From assembly GCF_001620065.1 (NCBI RefSeq), contig NZ_LQGV01000003.1, positions 620,001 to 684,000 of the forward strand: a stretch of 64,000 nt of DNA, read 5' to 3'. Shown here piece after piece: positions 17,244 through 28,423 of the stretch. A program made the position numbers and the translations under genes. Below the pieces are notes generated by a model. It did no database searches. It saw only the letters and a list, made by a program, of their open reading frames with translations, and had not been told where the DNA came from. The first letter of the stretch is position 1; the number at the start of each line of letters is the position of its first letter. Origin of the DNA: Microbacterium sp. TNHR37B. GTDB taxonomy: Bacteria > Actinomycetota > Actinomycetes > Actinomycetales > Microbacteriaceae.

Positions 17244-17651
17244 TCAGACGTCGAGTGCGGCGATGATGTCGGCCGGCGACGCCTGCATCGGGTGCGGGCC
17301 GGCGACGTCGAAGATCACCGTCGTGATCTCATCGCCGTGGACGCCGAGGAAGGCGCGCAACCACCCGGGCGACTGCAGCGCCACCGCCGGGGGCAGTGCC
17401 GCGGGCTTGTGGGCCGCATCGCTGAAGAGCAGGAGCGCCACCTGGCCGGTGTTCGGATCGCGGAACGTCCACACCTCGCCCGTGTCGAGCGGGTTGTCGC
17501 GGGCCCCCGGCTTCATCAACGGGACGACGGTGGGCCCGTGACGGAGCGCGAAGGCCAGCGCGGCCATGTCCTGCGTCTGCAGCGCATCGGCCAGCTGCGG
17601 ATTGCGGAACTCGATCGGATCTTTGCCGCGGGAACGCTTCTTGCCGGCCAT
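17244..17651 (-). CDS. SseB-like N-terminal domain protein (tentative)
   Basis: 135 residues, soluble. A Lys/Arg-rich start (MAGKKRSRGKDPIEF) leads into a compact alpha/beta domain with FALRHGPTVVPLMKP, VWTFRDPNTGQVALLLFSD and a closing helix ASPADIIAALDV. The order (small helix pair, VVP strand, LLLFSD strand) recalls the N-terminal domain of SseB, a family of unknown biochemical role common in actinobacteria. TAGGCT at 17658-17663 is 6 nt before the ATG, with GGAGGA between them, so the message may be leaderless. It converges with radA. Confidence 0.55.
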   Translation of the reverse strand: MAGKKRSRGKDPIEFRNPQLADALQTQDMAALAFALRHGPTVVPLMKPGARDNPLDTGEVWTFRDPNTGQVALLLFSDAAHKPAALPPAVALQSPGWLRAFLGVHGDEITTVIFDVAGPHPMQASPADIIAALDV

Positions 17652-17699
17652 TCCTCCAGCCTACGATCCCTCCCGGCCACACGCGGCGGAGGGCGGGCA

Positions 17700-17860
17700 A
17701 AGAGGTGGGCCCTCTCGATCCCCCCATTGGGGACTGGGAAACTCGAGAGGGCCCTACGCTCACCGCGGGCCGGAGCCTGAGACGAGATCTCTGGGGTTGA
17801 TCTCGATAACCGGTGCTGGGGACACCGGGGCCAGCCCTGCGGGAGCTAATAACAGAGTAC
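17700..17860 (-). ncRNA. Candidate small RNA with two C-rich hairpin loops and a terminator stem
   Basis: Read on the minus strand, the region gives a hairpin CCGGTG/CACCGG with loop TCCCCAG (17810-17828), then CGAGATC/GATCTCG with loop AACCCCAGA (17783-17805), then a 12-bp stem GGGCCCTCTCGA (17743-17754 with 17707-17718) followed by CTCTTT. The two loops share CCCCAG. This resembles actinobacterial 6C-type RNAs in plan, but the loops have four rather than six Cs. An AT-rich patch at 17846-17915 could hold the promoter (TACTCT-like -10). No open frame fits. Confidence 0.4.
17707..17754 (-). terminator. Very stable 12-bp inverted repeat, likely terminator
   Basis: GGGCCCTCTCGA and TCGAGAGGGCCC form a perfect stem with a smaller C/G hairpin (CCCC-ATT-GGGG) in the loop. 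On the minus strand CTCTTT follows. It may end the candidate small RNA and/or the gene at 17950-18657. Confidence 0.6.
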
Positions 17861-17949
17861 GCATATGAGCGCATGTTTGTGTCCACCATTTGGGGGACAA
17901 TTCATGAGAATCTTCTCAGCGCCCGGAGTGTCCTCCGGGCCAAAAGCTC

Positions 17950-18657
17950 TCATCGGAGTCGGAACTGGGCAGCCTCCGAGTCCACGCCACCGATGGAGAC
18001 GGTGAGCGTGTAGTACCCCGGCAGTGCCTTCTGGCGGTCTTTGCCGCAGGTGTCGACCGACGAGCGGGTGCGATCCCACACGAGCGGCGTGACCGTCGCG
18101 ACCTCCTTGCCGGGATCGAGCTGCACCACCTGATCACTCGAATCGGACTGGCAGTCGGTCGACCGCCACCAGGTGTCGGAGCCGCTCTCGATGATGAACG
18201 ACTGCGTCGCCGTCCCGACGTTCATGACGCACGGCGCGTCGCTCTCGTTGACCACGGAGATCGTCAACTGCGGCTTCTCTCCGCCGCCGTAAGACCCTTT
18301 GTCGGTCTTCGCCGTCACCGTCACCTCGCCCGGCGAGCACACCGCGATCGAACTCGGCGAGGGGCCGGGTGAGGGCGACGACGGCTTCGGCGAAGCAGGC
18401 GCAGAGGGGGTGGGTGCGGACAGGGTGGGCGTGGGGACGCCGGCGGACGCGGTTCCCGTCGGGGTCGCCCGGGGAGTGTCGCGGGGTGCGGCGGTCGGCG
18501 CCGCGCCGGCGGGATCTCCCCCGCCCCAGCCACGCCACGGCTGCCAGACGGCGAGCGCGACCGCCCCACCCACGATCAGCAGGAGCACCACGACGACGGC
18601 CAGGCGGCGGCGCCGGTACACGGCAGGCGAATGCCGGCGGACGGGTGGCGAGGTCAC
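17950..18657 (-). CDS. Membrane-anchored protein with Pro/Ser/Thr-rich linker and extracellular beta domain
   Basis: 235 residues. A basic N-terminus (YRRRR) precedes one helix (about residues 20-40), then some 60 residues rich in Pro, Ala, Thr and Ser, then a C-terminal domain with a likely disulphide pair and the strands EVTVTAKTDKGSYGGGEKP and LTISVVNESDAPC. The layout is common for actinobacterial single-pass extracytoplasmic proteins of unknown role. TAGCCT at 18664-18669 stands 6 nt before the GTG, so it may be leaderless. Confidence 0.7.
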   Translation of the reverse strand: MTSPPVRRHSPAVYRRRRLAVVVVLLLIVGGAVALAVWQPWRGWGGGDPAGAAPTAAPRDTPRATPTGTASAGVPTPTLSAPTPSAPASPKPSSPSPGPSPSSIAVCSPGEVTVTAKTDKGSYGGGEKPQLTISVVNESDAPCVMNVGTATQSFIIESGSDTWWRSTDCQSDSSDQVVQLDPGKEVATVTPLVWDRTRSSVDTCGKDRQKALPGYYTLTVSIGGVDSEAAQFRLR

Positions 18658-18728
18658 CCCTTCAGGCTATGTCGAGCCGCCGCGAAGCTCCGACGTGACG
18701 CGCGACCGCAGCCGGTCGCGCAGGAGGA

Positions 18729-19241
18729 TCACAGGGTCTTGAGCATGCGGGTGTTGCCGAGCGTGTTGGGCTTGACGTGCGCGAGGTCGAGGAACTCCGC
18801 CACACCCTCGTCGGGGCTTCGCAACAGTTGCGAGTACACGTCGGCGTCGACGATCTGCTCGCCGATCGCGACGAAGCCCCGCCGGGAGAAGAACTCCACC
18901 TCGAAGGTCAGGCAGAACAGGCGCTGCAGCCCCAGCTCACGGGCGTGCTGTTCCAGCTGCGCGACGATCGCTCCGCCGACGCCGCGGTGGAGCCACCCTT
19001 CGTCCACGATCAGGGTCCGGATCTCGCCGAGGTCCTCCCACATCACGTGCAGCGCGCCGCAGCCGATGAGAACGCCGTCGTGCTCGGCCACCACGAACTC
19101 CTGGACGGACTCGTAGAGCGTGACGCGCTCCTTGCCGAGCAGGATCCGTCGCTGCACCCACGGCTCGAGGAGGTCGAGGATGCCGCGGACGTCGGAGGTC
19201 CGCGCGGCGCGCACCGTGTACTCGAGAGACGCTGTGGTCAC
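18729..19241 (-). CDS. argA: Amino-acid N-acetyltransferase (N-acetylglutamate synthase, GNAT type)
   Basis: 170 residues from GTG 19241. The sequence fits the stand-alone GNAT N-acetylglutamate synthase of actinobacteria: YTVRAARTSDVRGI, RILLGKERVTLYESVQEF, GCGALHVMWEDLGEIRTL, the acetyl-CoA loop HRGVGGAIV and FCLTFEVEFFSRRGF. It makes N-acetylglutamate from glutamate and acetyl-CoA, the first step of arginine synthesis. TACAGT lies 6 nt before the GTG and there is no Shine-Dalgarno, so the message is probably leaderless. An upstream in-frame ATG at 19337 has no support. Other arginine genes are not nearby. Confidence 0.82.
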   Translation of the reverse strand: MTTASLEYTVRAARTSDVRGILDLLEPWVQRRILLGKERVTLYESVQEFVVAEHDGVLIGCGALHVMWEDLGEIRTLIVDEGWLHRGVGGAIVAQLEQHARELGLQRLFCLTFEVEFFSRRGFVAIGEQIVDADVYSQLLRSPDEGVAEFLDLAHVKPNTLGNTRMLKTL

Positions 19242-19419
19242 CGCACCACTGTATTGCGCCGCCGCGTCTCGCACCGTCGTGCAACGCGCCGACCCGTCTG
19301 TCCCCCGGCACGACCCAGCACAGCCCCGCATAGCCACGCGCCGCCGAGACCGGCCGACGTCATGCGCGCCGACACCACCCCTCGTGCCCCCTACGCTGGG
19401 AGATCGGGAGGGGACGAGC

Positions 19420-21942
19420 GTGAGTGTGCTGCGTGACTACGCCGCGGCGGTGGCGCAGCCGACGCTGCCCTTCGACGACGCGCCGCCCGGCTCCGGATCC
19501 TCGGGGCGCTACGACGAGGTGGTCGACGAGACCGGGGACCTGCGTCCGGCGTGGAAGTCGCTCGCGACGCGTGCCCTGGCTCTGACAGATCGCGACCTCG
19601 CGCGCGTCGACGGTGAGATCACCCGGTTCCTCGCCGACGACGGCGTCTCTTACAGCCGCGGCGACTCCGGTCCCCAGCCGTGGCGGCTCGATCCGATCCC
19701 GCTCGTCGTCGATGCGGTGTCCTGGGCACGGGTGGAGGTCGCTCTCGCTCAACGAGCGGAGCTCCTCAACGCGGTTCTCGTCGACCTCTGCGGCCCACAG
19801 ACCCTCCTTCGCGACAGAGTGGTCCCGGCCGGCGCGGTTGTCGGCCACTCCGGGTTCGTCCGTGCCGTGGCCCGGCCGCGCGCCGCGGACCCGCATCCCC
19901 TGCTCCTGACGGCGACCGACCTCGGGCGATCCGCCGCGGGAGAGTGGCACGTCCTCGCCGACCGCGTGCAGGCGCCCTCCGGTCTCGGCTTCGCCGCCGA
20001 GAACCGACGCGTCGTCTCCCAGGTACTCCCCGACCTCTACCAGGAGGGCGACCTGCACCGCTTCGAGCCGTACCTCGCGGCCGTGCGCGCGGCGCTCCTG
20101 TCATCGGCGACCACGGCGGCGCCAGACCCACGGATCGTGCTGCTCACGCCGGGCACGCTCTCCGAGACCGCCTTCGATCAGGCCTTCCTCGCCGGGGCCC
20201 TCGGATTTCCGCTGGTGCAGGGCAGCGACCTCGTCGTCTTCGACGGCTGGGTGTGGATGAAGCCGTCCGGCTGGCCGGCCGCCCGACCCACCGAGCGCAT
20301 CGATGTCATCCTCCGCCGCGTCGATGCGCAGTGGTGCGATCCACTCGAGCTGCGCGCGGGATCGCGTCTGGGGGTCGCCGGCCTCGCCGAAGCGGTGCGC
20401 CGCGGCCGGGTACGCGTGGTCAATGGCCTCGGGTCCGGCGTGCTGGAGAATGCGGCTCTGCTCCCCTATCTTCCGGCCGCGAGCGAGCACCTCCTCGGCG
20501 AGCAGCTGCGCATGCCGTCGGTGTCCACCTGGTGGTGCGGAGATCCCGACTCCCTGGCCGAGGTACGACCTCGTCTCGCCGGGGGTGACCCGTCGCTCCT
20601 CGTCCGTCCCATCGACGAGTCCCGCCGGTCCCTGGCCGGTCTCACCCCTCCGGAGCTGCTGGAGCGCATCGACGCCGCGCCGCACCGGTTCGCGGTGCAG
20701 GACGTGCTGACACTGTCGCAGGCTCCCGCGTGGGGGGCGGCGTCCGTCGCTGCTCAGCCGCTGACGCTCCGCGCGTTCACCCTCCGCCACGGCTCGACCT
20801 ACCGTCCGCTCGTGGGGGGTCTCGCCACGGTGCGCGAGAGCGCCGATGCCGCCCCGATCACGAAGGACGTCTGGGTTCTCAAGTCGGCGGACACCGATGC
20901 CGACCAGGGGCTCCCCGAGGTCGCGCCGCTGGAGACCGTGCCGACGATCCCGGCACTGTCGCCGCGCGCCCTCTCCGACCTCTACTGGACCGGACGCTAC
21001 GCGGAACGCACCGAGGATCTCCTCCGGCTGCTGCTGGCCGCGCAGGCGGCGTTCGACCAACCCGGCATCGCGGCCGGTGCCGACCGCACGGCGCGGGTGC
21101 TGCTGGTCGTCCTCGATCGTCTGGCGGGAACGCGGCACCCCGACGATCCCGAGGCAGATTTCCGCTCCCTCCTCCTGGATGTGGGCAGGCCCGGCGCCGC
21201 GGCGCACTCCATCTCGAGGTTGCGGGAAGCGATGGAGGGCGTGCGTGACCAGCTCTCCGGAGACACGTGGCGGGTGTTCTCGAACATCGACAGAGCGTCC
21301 CGCGCGCTGCGCAGTTCACCGCACCCGCACCGCACGGCGGAGTCCGCCGGCCGGATGCTCGCCGCCATGCTCTCGCTGTACGGCGTGACGGCCAACATGG
21401 TGCGCGACGCCGGCTGGCACATGATCGAGGCCGGACGCCACCTGGAGCGAGGCCTGCAGGTGTGTCAGATGCTCAGCGTCGTGGCCACCGAGCGGCGCGA
21501 CCTCCGCAGTGATCGCGAGGTGCTCGAGGCTCTCCTCCTCGCTTCCGAGAGCGTCGTCACGTACCGCCGGCGCTACCGCGGGTCGACCCGGACGTCCGAC
21601 GTGCTGGACCTGCTCCTGCGCGACGCGGACAACCCGCGGTCGCTCCGCTTCGCCCTCGCCGAGGTGCGGCACCACCTCGGGCGCCTCCCGGGGTCGACCG
21701 GCTCCACGCGGCCGGAGCGGCTGCTCGACCAGATCGAGAGCGAACTGGCGGGCGTCGACCTCACCGAGCTGTCCGGCGTCGTGGGTGGACGGCGTCCGCA
21801 GTTGGCGGCCTATCTCGACGACGTCATCGTGCAGTTGGAGAAGCTCAGCCGCGCGATCGACGACGTCCACTTCGAGAGCGGTCCGCCGCCCGTCCCCCTC
21901 TCCGAGCTCTCCCTCATCGAGCTGATGGAGGCTCGCGCATGA
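19420..21942 (+). CDS. Fused circularly permuted ATP-grasp and alpha-E domain protein
   Basis: 840 residues from GTG 19420, preceded by GGAGGGGA. The first 480 residues match the circularly permuted ATP-grasp family (DUF404/DUF407), with GVSYSRGDSGPQPWRLDPIP near the start and VVNGLGSGVLEN and VSTWWCGD in the core. From about residue 500 an all-helical alpha-E (DUF403) domain begins at LSDLYWTGRYAERTEDLLRLL. In many bacteria these are two neighbouring genes; here they are one chain. The family is thought to form peptide-like bonds in an unidentified product. The stop overlaps the transglutaminase start by 4 bp. Confidence 0.88.
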   Translation: MSVLRDYAAAVAQPTLPFDDAPPGSGSSGRYDEVVDETGDLRPAWKSLATRALALTDRDLARVDGEITRFLADDGVSYSRGDSGPQPWRLDPIPLVVDAVSWARVEVALAQRAELLNAVLVDLCGPQTLLRDRVVPAGAVVGHSGFVRAVARPRAADPHPLLLTATDLGRSAAGEWHVLADRVQAPSGLGFAAENRRVVSQVLPDLYQEGDLHRFEPYLAAVRAALLSSATTAAPDPRIVLLTPGTLSETAFDQAFLAGALGFPLVQGSDLVVFDGWVWMKPSGWPAARPTERIDVILRRVDAQWCDPLELRAGSRLGVAGLAEAVRRGRVRVVNGLGSGVLENAALLPYLPAASEHLLGEQLRMPSVSTWWCGDPDSLAEVRPRLAGGDPSLLVRPIDESRRSLAGLTPPELLERIDAAPHRFAVQDVLTLSQAPAWGAASVAAQPLTLRAFTLRHGSTYRPLVGGLATVRESADAAPITKDVWVLKSADTDADQGLPEVAPLETVPTIPALSPRALSDLYWTGRYAERTEDLLRLLLAAQAAFDQPGIAAGADRTARVLLVVLDRLAGTRHPDDPEADFRSLLLDVGRPGAAAHSISRLREAMEGVRDQLSGDTWRVFSNIDRASRALRSSPHPHRTAESAGRMLAAMLSLYGVTANMVRDAGWHMIEAGRHLERGLQVCQMLSVVATERRDLRSDREVLEALLLASESVVTYRRRYRGSTRTSDVLDLLLRDADNPRSLRFALAEVRHHLGRLPGSTGSTRPERLLDQIESELAGVDLTELSGVVGGRRPQLAAYLDDVIVQLEKLSRAIDDVHFESGPPPVPLSELSLIELMEARA

Positions 21943-22817
21943 AGCGGTATCGCGTGTGGCATCGCACCGCGTACAGCTATGCGAAGCCGGTACAGGACTC
22001 GGTGGGCCAGTTCCACCTCCTCCCGCGCGAGCTGGCGTGGCAGCACGTCGAGTCGGCCGGCGTCACGGTGGACCCCGTTCCCGGGGACCTCTCTCCAGAT
22101 CGGGACTACTTCGGCAACTCCTCCACCTACTTCCACGTGACCGAACCGCATTCGGCGCTCACGATCGAGTCGACGAGCGAGGTCGCAGTCGAGGAGCCGG
22201 CGTACGACCCCGACGCGCTGGCGATGCCCTGGGAGGCGGCGCGGCCTCTCGCCCACCCGGCGACCGAGGGCGCCTGGAGGGCGACGGAGTTCGCTCTGGA
22301 GTCTCCGCGCGCCCGTCACGACGCCGAGGCCACGGAGTACGCCCGCGCGTCGCTTACTCCTGGCCGCCCCCTGGGCGAGGCGGTGACCGACCTCATGCAC
22401 CGCATCTTCCGCGACTTCGACTACGACGCCACGGCGACCACCGTCACGAGCACCGTCGCCGACGCGATGAAGGCGCGGGCCGGTGTCTGTCAGGACTTCG
22501 CCCACGTCACCCTGGCATGCCTGCGCGGGCACGGTGTTGCCGCGCGTTACGTCTCCGGGTATCTCGCCACGCAGCCGCCCCCGGGGAAGGAACGGGTGTT
22601 CGGCGCGGATGCGTCGCATGCGTGGGTGGCCGTCTGGCTCCCCGGTACCGACGAATGGCTCGCGATCGATCCCACCAATGATCAATGGGCCGGGGATCGC
22701 TACGTCACGGTGGCATGGGGGCGGGACTACGGCGATGTCGCACCGGTGACCGGCATCATCTATACGAAGGCCAAGACCTCGACTCTGCGCGTGTCGGTCG
22801 ACGTGGCGCCGCTCTGA
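21939..22817 (+). CDS. Transglutaminase-like Cys protease family protein
   Basis: 292 residues. An N-terminal beta domain (RYRVWHRTAYSYAKPVQDS) precedes the transglutaminase core. The catalytic triad is visible as Cys in GVCQDFAH, His in SHAWVAVW and Asp in IDPTN. No signal peptide. It is translationally coupled (ATGA) to the ATP-grasp/alpha-E gene, the usual arrangement for this conserved module. Members are thought to act as amidases or peptidases on the product of the partner enzyme. Substrate unknown. Confidence 0.9.
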   Translation: MKRYRVWHRTAYSYAKPVQDSVGQFHLLPRELAWQHVESAGVTVDPVPGDLSPDRDYFGNSSTYFHVTEPHSALTIESTSEVAVEEPAYDPDALAMPWEAARPLAHPATEGAWRATEFALESPRARHDAEATEYARASLTPGRPLGEAVTDLMHRIFRDFDYDATATTVTSTVADAMKARAGVCQDFAHVTLACLRGHGVAARYVSGYLATQPPPGKERVFGADASHAWVAVWLPGTDEWLAIDPTNDQWAGDRYVTVAWGRDYGDVAPVTGIIYTKAKTSTLRVSVDVAPL

Positions 22818-22904
22818 CATTCCCCCGCCCGCTGCGCGCCACGGTGACGGCGGCGGGACGAGGTGAGCGGCGTCCTCTCAGCGGCCCGCACTACAGTGTC
22901 ACGA

Positions 22905-23966
22905 GTGCCCACCCCCGAACTGCGCGCGAGCCGCCGCGCGCGCCGCCGCCGACAGCTGGCACGTCGACGCCTGACGGCATCTGTCGTGGCCCTCGTCGTC
23001 GTCGGTGGCGCCATCGCCGGCACGATGGCGCTCCTCCATCCGGGTGAGCCCGCACGCGGCACCGAGGCCACGGCCGGGAGCGAGGCCCCGGACCGCGCAG
23101 AGTTCGCGGCCCTCGCGGGCGACGTGACCGCCACGATCACGGCCGCAGGCGGCGCACCGCGGGCCGGAGAGCTCGCCCGCACGCTCGTCGGCGCCACCCT
23201 CAGCGGCGGCGCGGCGGGGACGACGGCTCTCACGGGAGCCCTCGACGACTTCCGGGCCGAGATCGCCGCACAGACCGACCGGACGCTCGCCGACTACTCC
23301 GACGCCGCACACACGACGGAGGCGGCACTCGTGTCGGCCCGCGACACCGTGACCACGGCCGAGACGGCGGATCTCCCTGACGCCGTGACCGCCTGGCGCG
23401 CCGCCCGCGACGCGGTGATCGACGATGCGAAGGCCTTCCGCGCCGACCTCATCGCCGACTCGGCCGCCACGAACACGCAGCCGACCGGCGGCGACGTCGA
23501 CGCCCAGCTCGACTACCTGATGACGTACGTCTTCGACTACAACAGCGACACGTGGGGCGACTACAACCCGTACGGGGGCGATTGCACCAACTTCGCGAGC
23601 CAGGGGCTCCTCGCCCGGGGTTGGAAGATCGACGACCGCTGGTACTCGCACGGCGGGATGTGGACGGCATCGAAACCGTGGATCGCGACCGCCGCCATGG
23701 CCTCCTACTTCGATTCGCTCGGCCTGTCCTTCTCCACCCAGGACGACCTCGACCGTGTCCGGGTGGGCGACATCGGACTCTTCGACTGGGGTGAGACCGG
23801 CGTGGGCTACGACCACACCATGACGGTCTCGAAGGTGGAGTACACCGCCGATGGACCCGTGGTGTCGTTCGTCAGCCACAATCACGACGGCAAGTACCGC
23901 GAGCTCCGGGAAGCCCTCTACACCGAGCACACCGACTCGACGGTGCGGATCTACCACATCCCCTGA
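22905..23966 (+). CDS. Membrane-anchored or secreted amidase-domain protein (Amidase_6 type)
   Basis: 353 residues from GTG 22905; a GTG at 22863 would add 14. TACAGT at 22892-22897 lies 7 nt before 22905, so the shorter, leaderless start is preferred. A very basic N-terminus (RASRRARRRR) precedes a hydrophobic helix, then a helical region of about 150 residues. The C-terminal amidase-like domain has NPYGGDCTNFASQGLLARG (likely catalytic Cys) and GYDHTMTVSKVE (likely His). Similar proteins are secreted cell-wall or peptide amidases, often in sporulating or filamentous actinobacteria. A strong bidirectional terminator follows. Confidence 0.75.
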   Translation: MPTPELRASRRARRRRQLARRRLTASVVALVVVGGAIAGTMALLHPGEPARGTEATAGSEAPDRAEFAALAGDVTATITAAGGAPRAGELARTLVGATLSGGAAGTTALTGALDDFRAEIAAQTDRTLADYSDAAHTTEAALVSARDTVTTAETADLPDAVTAWRAARDAVIDDAKAFRADLIADSAATNTQPTGGDVDAQLDYLMTYVFDYNSDTWGDYNPYGGDCTNFASQGLLARGWKIDDRWYSHGGMWTASKPWIATAAMASYFDSLGLSFSTQDDLDRVRVGDIGLFDWGETGVGYDHTMTVSKVEYTADGPVVSFVSHNHDGKYRELREALYTEHTDSTVRIYHIP

Positions 23967-23981
23967 CGCGCGGTAGTGACG

Positions 23982-24018
23982 ACGAGGGGCGGACACCCTG
24001 TCGGTGCCCGCCCCTCGT
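23982..24018. terminator. Bidirectional terminator between the amidase gene and clpC
   Basis: Perfect 11-bp stem ACGAGGGGCGG (23982-23992) with CCGCCCCTCGT (24008-24018), between two convergent genes. Confidence 0.75.
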
Positions 24019-24033
24019 GCTCGCTGTGTCGTG

Positions 24034-26559
<2,526 letters not shown>

Positions 26560-26710
26560 CGTCCACTCCTCCACGCGCCGAGTCTTCTGGCGCTTACGAA
26601 TGACGATAACGACCGCGAGGGGCGGGTATGCCCGTGTTCGCCGTCGGCGTGACAGCCATCCCTCGCACCGTCCGGCGGGTGGGGGCGAGGGCGGGTGGGA
26701 AACGTCTGTC

Positions 26711-26764
26711 TTGACAGGCCGCCATCATCTACATATCGTTTTTCGATAATAACGATTCTCGATA
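26711..26764 (+). promoter_or_regulatory. Promoter with two tandem operator palindromes before the DUF2975 operon
   Basis: TTGACA (26711-26716), 17-nt spacer, TATCGT (26734-26739). Two palindromes follow, TATCG-TTTTT-CGATA (26734-26748) and TAACG-ATTCT-CGATA (26750-26764), with centres 16 bp apart. The first covers the -10 box, so binding would block transcription. The likely binder is the Xre protein at the end of the operon, although the motif also resembles PadR sites. Confidence 0.7.
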
Positions 26765-26775
26765 TGGAGGCTGAT

Positions 26776-27384
26776 GTGAGTTCCGAGACATCGACTGCTC
26801 CCCACCGCGCCGATCGGGTCACGATCCTGGTCATCCTCGTGATCGGCACACTCGCCGGCGCCGTACTGGCCGCAATGGGACTGATCTCCGCGATCTCGCG
26901 CATCGCATCGCCCGACGGTCAGACGGTACGGCTGCTCGCCGACATCCCCGTCGAAGCCGGTCCGGGCATCGTCTCGGCCCACGGCGACGGTCTGGTCGTC
27001 GTGGCCGACCGCCTGGGGGCGGGCACGTTGTGGCTCATCGCCGCGGGGGAGGTGTTCGGCGCCCTCATGATCGCCGCGGTCACCCTCAGCTTCGGCTACC
27101 TCCTCTGGCAGGTCGCGCAGGGCCGTCCGTTCCCCCGCGCTGCCCAGACCGCGGTCCTCGTCACCGGTTGTGCGATCACCTTCGGCAGCCTCCTGTCCCA
27201 AGGCCTCGGCGGCCTCGGGCAGATGATGGCCGCGGGCGAGCTGCAGGAAGCCACCGGAGGACTCGCGCTCGTCCAGTTCGAGCTCGCTCCCCTTCCCCTC
27301 CTGATCGGCTTCGGGATCATGGCCCTGGCCTACGCCTTCCGCGCCGGACACCGCCTGCAACGCGACACCGAAGGGTTGGTGTGA
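26776..27384 (+). CDS. DUF2975-like membrane protein (first of two)
   Basis: 202 residues from GTG 26776, which has GGAGG at 5 nt; an ATG at 26764 lies within the operator. About four membrane helices are visible, starting VTILVILVIGTLAGAVLAA. The C-terminus ends AFRAGHRLQRDTEGLV, nearly identical to the end of the next gene (GMQRDTEGLV), so the two proteins are paralogues. DUF2975 proteins are small membrane proteins of unknown function commonly paired with a YozG-like Xre regulator. The stop overlaps the next start (GTGA). Confidence 0.75.
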   Translation: MSSETSTAPHRADRVTILVILVIGTLAGAVLAAMGLISAISRIASPDGQTVRLLADIPVEAGPGIVSAHGDGLVVVADRLGAGTLWLIAAGEVFGALMIAAVTLSFGYLLWQVAQGRPFPRAAQTAVLVTGCAITFGSLLSQGLGGLGQMMAAGELQEATGGLALVQFELAPLPLLIGFGIMALAYAFRAGHRLQRDTEGLV

Positions 27385-28148
27385 TCGGCATGAGCGCGTT
27401 CCTTGCCACCTGGCTCCCCGTAGCCCTGTTCGTCCTCGCCGCCCTGATCGGCGTGACGGTGGCCATCGCGCGGTCGCGTCGGCACCCTGACGCCGCGACC
27501 GATTCGAGCGTGGTGGCGGCCACCCTCACCGCCGCGGCCGTCTGGGCCGGTTTCAGCGTGATCGGGGCCGCGCTCTCGGTGGCCGCCAACCTTCAACCGC
27601 AGGTGAACATCACCGTACCCGTCCAGGAGTTCTGGCCGCAGCTTCCCGCCGGGACCCTGCTGGAGGGAATGCCGGCAACGATCAGCGGTGGCGGGTTCAC
27701 GTCGGCAACACTCCTCCTGGAAGACCTCAGCGTCTGGCCCCAGGTCGGGTGGACGGTGTCCCAGGCATTGGGATGGCTCATCCCCGGGGCCGTCGCGGGC
27801 CTCATCGCGATCGCCTGCTTCCAGCTGCGCCGGGGACGCCCCTTCGCCCCCGTGTTGGCGCGGGTCGCCTTCATCACCGCTCTCGTCGTTCTCATCGGCG
27901 GTACCGCGGCGCAGGTGCTCGGTGATCTCGCCGGAAGCGCCGCGGCGGTGGAAGCACTGCAGTGGCACAGCGGTCGCTATGACGAGATCGCGGGGATCGA
28001 GGACGGCATCGACGCATGGTGGCCGAAGCCGGGTCTCGATATCACGATCCCGTTCTGGCCCCTCGGCGCGGGCCTGGGGCTGGCGGCGCTGGCCGCGGTC
28101 TTCCGGTACGGCTCGGGAATGCAGCGCGACACCGAGGGGCTCGTGTGA
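27381..28148 (+). CDS. DUF2975-like membrane protein (second of two)
   Basis: 255 residues from GTG 27381, with AAGGG at 5 nt; ATG 27390 is an alternative. Four or more helices, with a large extracytoplasmic segment between the second and third helices (ITVPVQEFWPQLPAGTLLEG). The C-terminus has the same QRDTEGLV ending as the upstream paralogue. GTGA overlaps on both sides couple the three genes of this operon. Tandem paralogues suggest a hetero-oligomeric membrane complex. Confidence 0.75.
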   Translation: MIGMSAFLATWLPVALFVLAALIGVTVAIARSRRHPDAATDSSVVAATLTAAAVWAGFSVIGAALSVAANLQPQVNITVPVQEFWPQLPAGTLLEGMPATISGGGFTSATLLLEDLSVWPQVGWTVSQALGWLIPGAVAGLIAIACFQLRRGRPFAPVLARVAFITALVVLIGGTAAQVLGDLAGSAAAVEALQWHSGRYDEIAGIEDGIDAWWPKPGLDITIPFWPLGAGLGLAALAAVFRYGSGMQRDTEGLV

Positions 28149-28375
28149 GCCCCGCCGACGACGAGGAGATCACCGGCATCCACTGCCGCCTCGATGAGTT
28201 GCTGGCCGCGCGCGGCATGACCCTCACGCGTCTGTCGGAGATCGTCGGGGTGTCTGTGGTGAACCTGTCGATCCTCAAGAACGACCGCGCCCGGGCGATC
28301 CGCTACTCGACCCTGTCGGCGATCTGCCGCGCCCTCGACTGCGAAGTGGGCGACCTCCTGGTCCGGGCGGACTGA
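28145..28375 (+). CDS. Small Xre/YozG-like helix-turn-helix regulator
   Basis: 76 residues from GTG 28145, overlapping the DUF2975 stop by 4 bp. The whole protein is a Cro/C1-type helix-turn-helix: LDELLAARGMTLTRLSEIVG, then VSVVNLSILKNDRARAIRY, then AICRALDCEVGDLLVRAD. This is the YozG type that accompanies DUF2975 proteins, for example yoaS-yozG in Bacillus. It probably binds the tandem TATCG-N5-CGATA operators of its own operon. Confidence 0.85.
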   Translation: MSPADDEEITGIHCRLDELLAARGMTLTRLSEIVGVSVVNLSILKNDRARAIRYSTLSAICRALDCEVGDLLVRAD

Positions 28376-28423
28376 GGGCGAGCCCCTGGTCCGCGCCGAT
28401 GGGCGCGACCGGTGTCGTCAGCC

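Noticed and set aside
17700..17860. Confident 6C RNA, SRP RNA or 6S RNA
   Set aside because: Loops have four rather than six Cs, and the SRP and 6S hallmarks were not found; kept only as a candidate small RNA.
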